NCBI RefSeq assembly: GCF_000369005.1
Contig: NZ_KB849764.1
Location: 377,086 to 441,085, forward strand
Direction of reading: 5' to 3'
Length of the DNA: 64,000 nt
From: Acinetobacter beijerinckii CIP 110307
GTDB lineage: Bacteria > Pseudomonadota > Gammaproteobacteria > Pseudomonadales > Moraxellaceae
In this document: in pieces, positions 53,566 to 62,726 of the stretch
How the letters are laid out: the number at the start of each line of letters is the position of its first letter
Numbering within the stretch: the stretch's first letter is position 1
Program-made: the position numbers and the translations under genes
The notes under the pieces: model-generated
Seen by the model: the letters and a program-made list of their open reading frames with translations, nothing else
Told to the model about the DNA's origin: nothing
The model's database searches: none

Positions 53566-53631
53566 AGAGCTGATTCAAAAGAACACAATCAATTCAAGCA
53601 AAACATGATCTGATTGATTGAGGATTTTCTA

Positions 53632-54825
53632 ATGAATATGCATACTCAACTGGATGTAGAGCAAGCTACAACAACTTTTAAAGATAAAAAACGTCATTTG
53701 TGGCTATTGGGTTTGGCTGTACCCACCATTGCAATGGGTGGTTTAGCTGGTTACCAATTTGGTCCGAAAAAAACCAAGAAATTTTTCGCGTCTTTTGGTC
53801 CATTATTTATTCACGGTGTGATCCCAACTTTAGATAAGTTAATTGGCGAAGACACTGAAAATCCACCACTTGATGCGATTGCAGATTTAGAAGCAGATCC
53901 GTATTACGCGCGCATTGTTAAGCTGTTCATTCCATTACAATATGCAACCAATATCTATGGAACTTACTTAGCCAGTCGTAAAGGTACCTCGATTGCTGAT
54001 CAGGCTTTACTTGGAACATTGGTCGGTATGGTAAATGGTATTGCCATTAATACTGCACATGAATTAAGTCATAAAAATGGTCGACTCGAACATTATTTAT
54101 CGCATTTAGCATTAGCACCATCAGGTTATAACCATTTCCGTATTGAACATCCATATGGTCATCATCGTCGCGTGGCAACACCTGAAGATCCTGCATCTTC
54201 ACAACTGGGCGAAACCTTTTGGAAGTTTTTACCTAGAACCGTTATTGGCAGTTTCAAATCAGCGATTGAAATTGAGAAAAATCGTTTAGAGCGTAAAAAA
54301 TTACCATTCTTCTGTAAAGAAAATGAGTTGATTCATGGATGGGCAATGTCAGCAATTTATCATGCTGCCATGTTCAGTAAGTTTGGTGTTCGTTCTGTAC
54401 CATTCCAAATGACACAAGCAGCGTATGCAATCACGCTATTTGAATCGGTAAATTATATTGAACATTATGGTTTGATGCGTGCAAAAAAAGCCAACGGTCA
54501 GTATGAACGTACTATGCCAGAACATAGCTGGAACAATAATAATGTCGTGACGAACTTGTTCTTGTATCAATTGCAACGTCATTCAGATCATCATGCAAAT
54601 CCAACACGAAGCTTCCAGACTTTACGTCATTTTGAAGATGCGCCGCAATTACCAGCAGGTTACGGTGCGATGATTTTACCTGCGTTTATTCCATCGTGGT
54701 GGTCAAAAATTATGGATGATCGCGTTGTTGAGCATTACAAAGGCAATTTAGAGAAGATCAATGTTTACCCTAAAGCAAAACAAAAAATCTTAGAAAAATA
54801 TGCAGAACAAGCAGAAATTACATAA
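53632..54825 (+). CDS. alkM: Alkane 1-monooxygenase
   Basis: 397 aa with six probable membrane helices. Histidine boxes of the AlkB/AlkM family: HELSHK, then EHPYGHHRRVATPEDPASS, NYIEHYGLMR and LQRHSDHHANP with SFQTLRHFEDAPQLPAGYGAMILPA following, the motif that separates alkane hydroxylases from desaturases. The di-iron enzyme makes 1-alkanols with rubredoxin as electron donor; rubredoxin genes are not adjacent, as in Acinetobacter. AGGA is 7 nt before ATG 53632. A terminator follows. Confidence 0.95.
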   Translation: MNMHTQLDVEQATTTFKDKKRHLWLLGLAVPTIAMGGLAGYQFGPKKTKKFFASFGPLFIHGVIPTLDKLIGEDTENPPLDAIADLEADPYYARIVKLFIPLQYATNIYGTYLASRKGTSIADQALLGTLVGMVNGIAINTAHELSHKNGRLEHYLSHLALAPSGYNHFRIEHPYGHHRRVATPEDPASSQLGETFWKFLPRTVIGSFKSAIEIEKNRLERKKLPFFCKENELIHGWAMSAIYHAAMFSKFGVRSVPFQMTQAAYAITLFESVNYIEHYGLMRAKKANGQYERTMPEHSWNNNNVVTNLFLYQLQRHSDHHANPTRSFQTLRHFEDAPQLPAGYGAMILPAFIPSWWSKIMDDRVVEHYKGNLEKINVYPKAKQKILEKYAEQAEIT

Positions 54826-54840
54826 TGTGATTTAAAAATG

Positions 54841-54866
54841 AAAATCAGCCCTATGTGGCTGATTTT
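54841..54866. terminator. Terminator between alkM and KTSC gene
   Basis: AAAATCAGCC-CTATGT-GGCTGATTTT with T5 on the + strand and A-rich on the other, between convergent genes. Confidence 0.9.
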
Positions 54867-54871
54867 TGTAT

Positions 54872-55084
54872 TTAAGATGCCAAAAGACAAAGTCGTTTAA
54901 AATGAAGGTCAAATTCTAAATATTTTTGAACGAAAGCTGTTTTATCTGTAGTACGCAGTAAATTATTATAAATAAACTCTGGAACAGGATGATAAAGCTC
55001 GGCTGTACCATTGTTATAGAAAATTTTTAAATAACGCGAAGAAACATCATATTTCCAAGAGGTTACAACAACAGCATTTTCCAT
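54872..55084 (-). CDS. KTSC-domain small protein
   Basis: 70 aa. SSRYLKIFYNNGTAELYHPVPEFIYNNLLRTTDKTAFVQKYLEF fits the KTSC domain, found alone or next to RNA-processing domains, of unknown function. There is no signal peptide. It has its own short transcript bounded by the alkM terminator. GGGGA before the ATG is the probable ribosome site. Confidence 0.75.
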   Translation of the reverse strand: MENAVVVTSWKYDVSSRYLKIFYNNGTAELYHPVPEFIYNNLLRTTDKTAFVQKYLEFDLHFKRLCLLAS

Positions 55085-55283
55085 ATATTTGTCCCCATTC
55101 TAGATCGATTATTTAGTACATATCAAAAAACTCTTTTGCTTCATCATTTGACATTACTCCAAGTTATGAGGATTGACAATTCATGAATGAATTTTGCTAT
55201 GAAAATATAAGTATAAGAATTGTTAAGAATTTAATAATAAATTGAAGGCTGAAATTGATTTTAGTTTTTATAAATTTTACAAA

Positions 55284-55313
55284 AAGAAACCACTCTAAAA
55301 AGAGTGGTTTCTT
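55284..55313 (-). terminator. Intrinsic terminator of ahpC
   Basis: AAGAAACCACTCT / AGAGTGGTTTCTT, a perfect 13-bp stem with a 4-nt loop and T-rich 3' side on the minus strand, 25 bp after the ahpC stop. Confidence 0.92.
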
Positions 55314-55337
55314 GACTGTTTTGTCAAATCTAAAGAA

Positions 55338-55901
55338 TTAGATTTTACCAACTAAGTCGATTGAAGGAGCTAAAGTTGCTTCGCCTTCTTTCCATTTAGC
55401 AGGGCAAACTTCGCCTGGGTGGCTAGCTACGAATTGAGCAGCTTTAAGTTTACGTAAAGTTTCTGATACATCACGAGCAATTGCGTTGTCATGAATCTCA
55501 GCAGTTTTGATCACGCCTTCAGGGTTGATGATAAATGTACCACGAAGTGCTAGACCAGCTTCTTCAATATGAACATCAAAAGCACGTGTTAATTGGTGAG
55601 TAGGGTCACCGATTAATGGAAATTGAGCTTTACCAACAGCTGGAGAAGTTTCATGCCATACTTTGTGAGAGAAATGAGTGTCAGTTGTTACGATATAAAC
55701 TTCTGCACCAGCTTTTTTGAACTCTTCATAGTTTTCAGCAGCATCTTCAACTTCTGTTGGGCAGTTAAATGTAAATGCAGCTGGCATGAAAATAAGAACA
55801 GACCATTTGCCTTTAAGATCTGCATCAGTTACTTGAATGAATTCACCGTTACGGAACGCATCAGCTTTAAATGGTTTAACTTCAGTATTAATTAAGCTCA
55901 T
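55338..55901 (-). CDS. ahpC: Alkyl hydroperoxide reductase subunit C (peroxiredoxin)
   Basis: 187 aa typical 2-Cys peroxiredoxin: peroxidatic Cys in FMPAAFTFNCPTEVEDAAENY, resolving Cys in HPGEVCPAKWKEG. GTFIINPEGVIKTAEIHDNAIARDV is also typical. It reduces H2O2 and organic peroxides with AhpF as electron source. MSLINTEV is the start because GGAG lies 6 nt before ATG 55901; an in-frame ATG 55913 adds four residues. No clear OxyR site was seen by eye in the 460 bp upstream. Confidence 0.96.
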   Translation of the reverse strand: MSLINTEVKPFKADAFRNGEFIQVTDADLKGKWSVLIFMPAAFTFNCPTEVEDAAENYEEFKKAGAEVYIVTTDTHFSHKVWHETSPAVGKAQFPLIGDPTHQLTRAFDVHIEEAGLALRGTFIINPEGVIKTAEIHDNAIARDVSETLRKLKAAQFVASHPGEVCPAKWKEGEATLAPSIDLVGKI

Positions 55902-55913
55902 CATTGTCTCCAT

Positions 55914-56377
55914 GATTGAGGTTTTATTGAGAGGCTTAAAGCCTTACTTGTTTACGGGATCAAGAATAAATAATTTTTAGTTATTGGGGAAATAGTATTT
56001 TTACATGACTAAAATCGGAAAATTGAATGGATCAATATGAAACGATTTTCACCCAAAGATATATGCCTTATTTGACTTCACTGAGATGAAGAAAAAATGA
56101 CAAAAAATCTCAAAACTAACTTGCATAACAACATGAAGTCTAAGCGTATAAAATTCAAGGGTAAAATTGAAAAAAACTAAAAAATATATAGAAAACGATA
56201 ATATACGATTAAAACACCGTCTAATTTCATTATTTTTTGAGCATTGTACTTAGAATACTGTTTGTTTAAAATGCGCAATATGCCATCGAAATACTTGATC
56301 GTATTTTGTGATAAAAATTAAAACTTTATGTGCAAGATACTTTTCTTCTCATGACTAGAGTGAATTGAATACTAAAA
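55914..56377. other. AT-rich divergent intergenic region (ahpC / desaturase-like gene)
   Basis: 464 bases without a credible gene. It must hold the promoters of ahpC and of the gene at 56378. No repeat, operator or RNA structure stood out. Confidence 0.5.
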
Positions 56378-57538
56378 ATGACTGATCAATTAAGAGCCAA
56401 GTTTGAGAACTTAGAACTCAATGCGGGCTTAGGGAAAATAAGTGCCTTTATATCAATGTCTTTGGGTCTTTTAGGCATTTTTGGTGCGCTATGTTTTTTA
56501 TTTCCGTCCGTGCTAACCATGCCAGAACTACGTCCTGTTTATTCAAAGCATTACGATATTTTTTATTTAAGCTTAATAATTGGTATTGTACTCAGTGTTA
56601 TTTTTGGTGCTTTCAGTTCCATTGTTCGCCAAAATCGCTACGGTTTTTATGGACTTTGTTTGGCGCTAATTGCAGCAATTTTGGGTTGTGGTTTGATTAA
56701 AGCGCCAACTTTACCGAGTTTGCCTTTTTATGCAGGGATTGATTATTTTATATTGACGCTTGTAATTTTAGCGTTGATTTTTATTCCGCTTGAAGGCTTT
56801 TTTGCCAAGAATACTGATCAAAAAATTCTGCGAGTTGGTTGGGTGACGGATATGAAATATTTCATGTTTAGTCATGTCGGCATTCAACTTTTTACGTTTT
56901 TGACGGTGATGCCAATTCAATATTGGATTACGCATTTACCGAATAATCCAATTGTTCCTTATGTGCAAGCTCAGCCCATTTGGTTGCAATTTATAGAATT
57001 ACTGATCGTAGTAGATTTTGTGGTGTATTGGCTACATCGAGCTATGCATGAAGTAGATTTTTTATGGCGATTTCATGCAATTCATCATTCAACAGAATAT
57101 ATGGATTGGTTAGCATCCTCACGTTTACATGTAGTTGAAGTGTTGATGACACGGTTTTTAGCAACTTTGCCTATTTTCTTACTTGGTTTTCATACATCAG
57201 CAGTGTTTGCTTACCTCATTTTTATTTCTTTTCATGCCATCTTTATTCACTCAAATGTACGTTTTCGTTTTCCCTATTTACGCTGGCTGATTGCTACACC
57301 TGAATTTCATCATTGGCATCATTCATCTGAAAAGCCTGCGATTGATAAAAACTACGCTGCATTTATTCCGCTGTATGATGTGATTTTTAAAAGTGTCTAT
57401 ATGCCAAATCATTTGGCAAGTGTTTATGGAACGGTAGGCTATAAAATTCCAAACAGTTTTATTAAACAATTTACGTGGCCATTTAAAAAGTATATCAAAA
57501 AACTTCGCAATCGCTTCGATCATTCATCTAAACCATAA
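56378..57538 (+). CDS. Sterol desaturase / fatty-acid hydroxylase family membrane protein
   Basis: 386 aa, about seven membrane helices in the N-terminal two thirds. Histidine motifs VDFVVYWLHRAMHEVDFLWRFHAIHHSTEYMDW and TPEFHHWHHSSEKPAIDKNYAAFIPLYDVIF give the di-iron ligand set of the fatty-acid hydroxylase superfamily. It may hydroxylate or desaturate a lipid; no sterols are expected in this bacterium. The gene is alone with its own hairpin terminator. Not linked in operon to the lipid cassette at 19999. Confidence 0.83.
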   Translation: MTDQLRAKFENLELNAGLGKISAFISMSLGLLGIFGALCFLFPSVLTMPELRPVYSKHYDIFYLSLIIGIVLSVIFGAFSSIVRQNRYGFYGLCLALIAAILGCGLIKAPTLPSLPFYAGIDYFILTLVILALIFIPLEGFFAKNTDQKILRVGWVTDMKYFMFSHVGIQLFTFLTVMPIQYWITHLPNNPIVPYVQAQPIWLQFIELLIVVDFVVYWLHRAMHEVDFLWRFHAIHHSTEYMDWLASSRLHVVEVLMTRFLATLPIFLLGFHTSAVFAYLIFISFHAIFIHSNVRFRFPYLRWLIATPEFHHWHHSSEKPAIDKNYAAFIPLYDVIFKSVYMPNHLASVYGTVGYKIPNSFIKQFTWPFKKYIKKLRNRFDHSSKP

Positions 57539-57552
57539 ATTTATAAAATCGA

Positions 57553-57588
57553 CTACATCAATATTCGTATAGATTGATGTAGTTTCTT
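57553..57588 (+). terminator. Terminator after the sterol-desaturase-like gene
   Basis: CTACATCAAT (57553-57562) pairs with ATTGATGTAG (57573-57582), followed by TTTCTTT. Confidence 0.8.
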
Positions 57589-57650
57589 TGCATAGCAAGG
57601 CTTTAAGGCGTAAAATAGCCGATTATTTTATTTTTCAGGAAAGCTGTTCA

Positions 57651-60600
57651 GTGCAGAGTCATTTAAATGTAGACCAATGGGTTATGGCACGTGACCGTCA
57701 CCGTTTAAATCGACTGCGCAAAGATAAAAAGACAGCAACAGCAGAAATAGAAAAGCTGATTGAGCAATCAAACCACAAAGTTAGACAACGTTTAGCGCGA
57801 CTCCCAAAGATCAAACTCAATCAAGACTTGCCTGTTACTCAATATGCAGATCGTTTGATCGATGCTATTCAAAAGCATCAAGTGATTATTGTGGCTGGTG
57901 AGACGGGTTCAGGTAAAACCACTCAGCTTCCTCAAATCGCAATGCTCGCAGGTCGTGGTCTCACTGGCATGATCGGTCATACTCAGCCTCGTCGGTTGGC
58001 TGCCCGTAGCGTATCGCAACGTATTGCTGAAGAGGTAGGCGAAAAACTCGGTGAGTCGATTGGTTTTAAAATTCGCTTTAATGAGCAAGGTTCTCAGGAC
58101 TCTATTGTCCGTTTAATGACGGATGGTATTTTACTGGCTGAATTGACCAACGACCGATTTTTATCTAAATATGACACGATTATTATTGATGAAGCGCATG
58201 AACGCTCTCTTAATATCGATTTCATTATGGGATATTTAAAGCAGCTTTTGCCGAAGCGCCCTGATTTAAAAGTAATCGTTACTTCAGCAACGCTAGATGT
58301 AAATCGTTTTAGTCAATATTTTAATCATGCTCCAATTTTTGAAGTGGAAGGTCGAAGTTTTCCTGTTGAGTTACGTTACCGTCCGATTTCAGAGCTTAGT
58401 ATTGTCGGCAGTGATGATGACGAATTTGATGATTTTGAAGAAAACTTACCTCGTGCAGTTGTACAAGCTGTAGAAGAATGTTTTGCTGATGCTGAAAGTA
58501 AAGGTCATCCTGAATATGCGGATATTCTAATTTTTGCCAGTACAGAGCAAGAAATTAGAGAGTTACAGGAAACTTTGCAGAAATATGGTCCTCGTCATAC
58601 AGAGGTTTTACCTTTGTATGCGCGTTTAGCGATTGCAGAGCAACAAAAGATTTTTAGCCCAGGTGGAAAGGGGCGACGTATCATTATCGCAACCAATGTT
58701 GCGGAAACAGCACTGACTGTACCAAATATTCGTTATGTGATTGATAGTGGTTTTGCTCGTATCTCCCGTTATAACTATCGCTCTCGTGTTCAACGTTTAC
58801 CCATTGAAGCCATTTCACAAGCAGCAGCTAATCAACGTAAAGGACGTTGTGGACGTATTGCGGCGGGCGTATGTATTCGCTTATATAGCGAAGAAGATTT
58901 CCAAAGTCGTCCTGAGTTTACTGAGCCTGAGATCAAACGAACTAACTTGGCTTCTGTAATTTTACAAATGCAAAGTTTAGGGTTGGGTAATTTAGAAGAC
59001 TTTGACTTTATTGAACCACCTGATTTCCGATTGGTCAATGATGGGCGTAAGCTCTTGGTTGAGTTAGGTGCATTAAATGAACGTAAGAATGATTTAACTA
59101 AAGTCGGTCAAATGATGGCGCGCATGCCGATTGATCCGCGTTTAGCACGAATGCTTATTGGTGGTGCACATTTTGGTGTACTCAAAGAAACATTAATTAT
59201 TGTCAGCGCACTAGCAATCCAAGACCCACGTGAACGTCCTGCTGATAAACAAATGCAGGCGGATCAAAAACACGCATTGTTTAAAGAAGCCGATTCTGAT
59301 TTCTTGTTCTATTTAAAGTTGTGGAATACGATTCAAACCAGTCCAGATACACAATCTGAGAGTAAGCGTCGTCAATTTGCACGACAGCACTTTTTAAGTT
59401 GGTTGCGGTTGCGAGAATGGAAACAAACTCATCAGCAGTTAGTTGAATTGGCTGAAGGTTTAAAACTAAGCTTTAATGAAAAATCAGCCAATTATGAAAA
59501 TTTACACCGTGCGCTACTCACAGGTTTACTTTCATTTATCGCCAATAAAACGGATGAACGTAATACCTTTATGGCGGTACGCCAACAAAAAGCAAAAGTC
59601 TTTCCAGCCAGTACGTTGCATAAGACCAATACTGCTTGGGTAATGGCATTTGAGATGGTCGAAACCTCTCAAGTGTATTTGCGGACGTTGGCGAAAATTG
59701 ATCCTGAATGGATTTTGTTGGCTGCTGGTGATTTATTGAAACACCACTATTTTGAACCGCACTGGTCGAAAAAAGCAGGTATCGTCAATGCCTATGATCA
59801 GATTTCATTATTTGGTTTAATCATTGAACCAAAACGTCTGGTGAATTTTGAGAAGGTTGATCAAGCTGCGGCGCATGAAATCTTTTTACGAGACGCACTC
59901 ACTACTGGTAAATTGGGTATTACACCACCGTTCTTAAAACACAACTTGTTAAAACTTGAAGAAGTTGAGCGTGTTGAAGATAAATTACGTCGTCGTGATT
60001 TAGTGGTCGATGAAGAAACTATTTATCAATTTTATGCTGCCAAAGTACCGACTGAAATTGCCAGTCGCAGGAGCTTTGAAGATTGGCGTGCCACAGTTGA
60101 ACCAGAACATCCACGATATTTATTTGTGGATGATGATGCGCTGTGGATGAATGATCGACCAACTACGCAGCAATTTCCTGACTATTTACATAATGGACAA
60201 CTGCGATTAGCTGCGAGTTATCGTTTTGATCCAAGTCATGATGAAGATGGTGCAACGGTTAAAATTCCTGTGCAAGCTTTGCCTCAAGTGGATGAAAAGC
60301 AATGGTCATGGGGAATCCCAGGTTGGCGTCAAGATTTGATTGAGGCATTACTTAAAGCTTTACCAAAAGATAAACGTCGCAATTTAGTCCCAATTCCTGA
60401 TACAGCCAAAAAGTTAATGCAGGGTGTTGATGCTGTTCACTTACGAGAGCACCTGTTTAATTACCTCGCTTTTGCTCTACGAGGCGAGCAGATTACTGAA
60501 AAAGATTTCTCGTTTGAACGTATCGATCAATACCTTGTTGCTTTTATAAAGGTGATTGATGAAAAAGGAAAGTTAATCGCGCAAGGTCGTGACTTAGATG

Positions 60601-61505
60601 AACTGAAAACAAGATGTCGGGTTGAAACGCATCGACCTGTTAAACAGCAGGCAGGTGAATTTCAGACTTTCCCTGAAAATTTCATTTTTGAAGCGTCACA
60701 GAAAGTGACTGGCGTTGTTGTAAAACAATATCAGGCATTAGTTCCAACCAAGCTATTTGTCGATTTAGATGTTAAAGATGAGTCAGGAGTAGTGATTCAA
60801 ACCTTTAATGATCAAGCTGAAGCGATTAAGCAGCATCGTGAAGGTGTGATTCGTCTAGTGCATATGCAATTAGGCGATTTAATCCGCCAGTTGAAAAAAC
60901 AAATCTCAAAACCGCTAGCCTTGGCATATTCGCCATTGGGTGATCGAGCCAAACTCGAACAAATGTTGGTGTATGCAACATTGCAAGTTTCAATTAGAGA
61001 ACTTCCTAAAGACTCACAAGAATTTAATCAGCTATTAACTGAAGTAAAAAAACAATTCTTGCTAGATGGTCAAAAGGTACTTTCTGATATTACAGATATT
61101 TTTACCCAATGGCAGCAAATACGCCGTGAACTATTGCTTTTAGATCAAGGGATATTTGGACGAAGTATAGATGATGTTGAAGATCAACTGGATTTAATGT
61201 CTTTGGCGAACTTTGTATATAGCCGACCTGCTGAAATTTGGCAGGAATATCCAAGATATTTAAAGGCGTTGCTATTGCGTTTGGAGCGTTTGCCAAATAA
61301 TCTACAACGTGACCTTGCTGCAATTGATGATGTCGATCCGTGGATGGACAAAGTTTTTAAATTTAAAAATGATTCTAAAATCAAAGAAATGTATTTGATG
61401 TTGGAAGAGTTTAGGATTTCTTTGTTTTCTCAACCGATGAAAACAAAGCTGCCTATTTCACCAACTAGATTACAAAAACTATGGGATCGTTTGGCAATCG
61501 GTTAA
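57651..61505 (+). CDS. hrpA: ATP-dependent RNA helicase HrpA
   Basis: 1284 aa from GTG 57651, which has AGGAAAG 7 nt upstream; a longer frame starts with a TTG inside the previous terminator and is less likely. DEAH helicase motifs: GETGSGKTTQLPQ (I), TQPRRLAARSVSQRIAEE (Ia), DEAHERSLNIDFIMG (II), VTSATLD (III), ATNVAETALTVPNI (V) and QRKGRCGRIAAG (VI). Winged-helix, HA2, OB and the long HrpA-specific C-terminal domain (DUF3418) follow. HrpA resolves stalled or collided ribosomes and remodels RNA. It lies 46 nt before the KAS III gene and may be co-transcribed with it. Confidence 0.96.
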   Translation: MQSHLNVDQWVMARDRHRLNRLRKDKKTATAEIEKLIEQSNHKVRQRLARLPKIKLNQDLPVTQYADRLIDAIQKHQVIIVAGETGSGKTTQLPQIAMLAGRGLTGMIGHTQPRRLAARSVSQRIAEEVGEKLGESIGFKIRFNEQGSQDSIVRLMTDGILLAELTNDRFLSKYDTIIIDEAHERSLNIDFIMGYLKQLLPKRPDLKVIVTSATLDVNRFSQYFNHAPIFEVEGRSFPVELRYRPISELSIVGSDDDEFDDFEENLPRAVVQAVEECFADAESKGHPEYADILIFASTEQEIRELQETLQKYGPRHTEVLPLYARLAIAEQQKIFSPGGKGRRIIIATNVAETALTVPNIRYVIDSGFARISRYNYRSRVQRLPIEAISQAAANQRKGRCGRIAAGVCIRLYSEEDFQSRPEFTEPEIKRTNLASVILQMQSLGLGNLEDFDFIEPPDFRLVNDGRKLLVELGALNERKNDLTKVGQMMARMPIDPRLARMLIGGAHFGVLKETLIIVSALAIQDPRERPADKQMQADQKHALFKEADSDFLFYLKLWNTIQTSPDTQSESKRRQFARQHFLSWLRLREWKQTHQQLVELAEGLKLSFNEKSANYENLHRALLTGLLSFIANKTDERNTFMAVRQQKAKVFPASTLHKTNTAWVMAFEMVETSQVYLRTLAKIDPEWILLAAGDLLKHHYFEPHWSKKAGIVNAYDQISLFGLIIEPKRLVNFEKVDQAAAHEIFLRDALTTGKLGITPPFLKHNLLKLEEVERVEDKLRRRDLVVDEETIYQFYAAKVPTEIASRRSFEDWRATVEPEHPRYLFVDDDALWMNDRPTTQQFPDYLHNGQLRLAASYRFDPSHDEDGATVKIPVQALPQVDEKQWSWGIPGWRQDLIEALLKALPKDKRRNLVPIPDTAKKLMQGVDAVHLREHLFNYLAFALRGEQITEKDFSFERIDQYLVAFIKVIDEKGKLIAQGRDLDELKTRCRVETHRPVKQQAGEFQTFPENFIFEASQKVTGVVVKQYQALVPTKLFVDLDVKDESGVVIQTFNDQAEAIKQHREGVIRLVHMQLGDLIRQLKKQISKPLALAYSPLGDRAKLEQMLVYATLQVSIRELPKDSQEFNQLLTEVKKQFLLDGQKVLSDITDIFTQWQQIRRELLLLDQGIFGRSIDDVEDQLDLMSLANFVYSRPAEIWQEYPRYLKALLLRLERLPNNLQRDLAAIDDVDPWMDKVFKFKNDSKIKEMYLMLEEFRISLFSQPMKTKLPISPTRLQKLWDRLAIG

Positions 61506-61551
61506 ACTGGACAATGATGAAAGTTAGAACCATTCTTTACAGGAGTTTTAC

Positions 61552-62658
61552 ATGGGCATCCGTATAACAGGTACAGGTTTATTTCACCCGACAGAATCTA
61601 TTTCCAATGCAGAGTTGGTTGAAAGCCTAAATGCTTATGTAGAACAATTTAATCAAGAAAATGCTGAGAAAATTGCAGCAGGCGAGATCGAAGCACTACG
61701 TGGCTCAAGCCCTGAATTTATTGAAAAAGCATCAGGTATTCAACGTCGTTATGTCGTCGAAAAATCTGGAATTCTTGATCCAAAACGTTTACGTCCACAT
61801 TTGCAAGAACGTAGTAATGAAGAACTTTCACTTCAAGCGGAGTGGGGTGTCATTGCTGCGAAGCAAGCAATGGAAAATGCAGGTGTAACGGCTGAAGATA
61901 TCGATGTCGTGATCTTAGCATGTTCAAATATGCAGCGTGCCTATCCAGCGGTTGCGATTGAGATTCAGTCAGCGCTTGGCATCCAAGGTTATGCTTATGA
62001 TATGAATGTGGCTTGTTCTGCTGCAACCTTTGGTTTAAAGCAAGCATATGATGCGGTGAAATGTGGCGCGCGCCGTGTATTGTTGCTTAATGTCGAAATT
62101 ACCTCAGGTCATTTAGATTATCGTACTCGTGATGCACATTTTATTTTTGGTGATGTCGCGACTGCTTCAATTATTGAAGAAACAGAAACTAAGTCTGGTT
62201 ATGAAATTTTAGATATTCATTTGTTTACTCAATTTTCAAATAATATCCGTAATAACTTTGGTTTCTTAAATCGTAGTGAAGATGCAGTAGTTGATGACAA
62301 ACTATTCCGTCAAGATGGCCGCAAAGTCTTTAAAGAAGTTTGCCCACTTGTTGCCAAAATCATTACAGCTCAGCTAGAAAAATTGGAATTGACACCTGAG
62401 CAAGTGAAACGTTTTTGGTTGCATCAAGCTAATGCGAATATGAATGAACTAATTTTAAAATTAGTTGTAGGTAAAGAAGCTGATTTAGAACGCGCACCCA
62501 TTATTTTAGATGAATTTGCAAATACGTCTTCTGCGGGTGTAATTATTGCGATGCATCGTACTGGTGAACAAGTTGATAATGGTGAATATGCTGTCATTTC
62601 ATCATTTGGTGCTGGTTATTCTGTGGGTTCAATCATCGTGCAAAAGCATATTGCATAA
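61552..62658 (+). CDS. Beta-ketoacyl-ACP synthase III family protein
   Basis: 368 aa, longer than FabH (~317) because of an insert around 30-60 ([18 protein letters not shown]). Thiolase-fold catalytic triad: Cys155 ([11 protein letters not shown]), His in [13 protein letters not shown] and Asn in [11 protein letters not shown]. Such proteins condense acyl chains with malonyl-ACP; the extended group accepts longer acyl-CoAs and links beta-oxidation to fatty-acid synthesis in Pseudomonas. CAGGAG lies 6-7 nt before the ATG. Whether it replaces FabH or serves a side pathway cannot be told here. Confidence 0.9.
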   Translation: MGIRITGTGLFHPTESISNAELVESLNAYVEQFNQENAEKIAAGEIEALRGSSPEFIEKASGIQRRYVVEKSGILDPKRLRPHLQERSNEELSLQAEWGVIAAKQAMENAGVTAEDIDVVILACSNMQRAYPAVAIEIQSALGIQGYAYDMNVACSAATFGLKQAYDAVKCGARRVLLLNVEITSGHLDYRTRDAHFIFGDVATASIIEETETKSGYEILDIHLFTQFSNNIRNNFGFLNRSEDAVVDDKLFRQDGRKVFKEVCPLVAKIITAQLEKLELTPEQVKRFWLHQANANMNELILKLVVGKEADLERAPIILDEFANTSSAGVIIAMHRTGEQVDNGEYAVISSFGAGYSVGSIIVQKHIA

Positions 62659-62677
62659 TAATTATCTCTATTTAAAT

Positions 62678-62712
62678 AAAAAACACCACAATCAAAGTTG
62701 TGGTGTTTTTTT
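62678..62712. terminator. Bidirectional terminator (KAS III / DUF4394 genes)
   Basis: AAAAAACACCACAA / TTGTGGTGTTTTTT with a 6-nt loop, A- and T-flanked, between convergent genes. Confidence 0.93.
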
Positions 62713-62726
62713 ATGTGTTCTAAGTT

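Noticed and set aside
57588..57650. TTG start for HrpA
   Set aside because: The TTG lies in the terminator of the preceding gene; GTG 57651 has a proper ribosome site.
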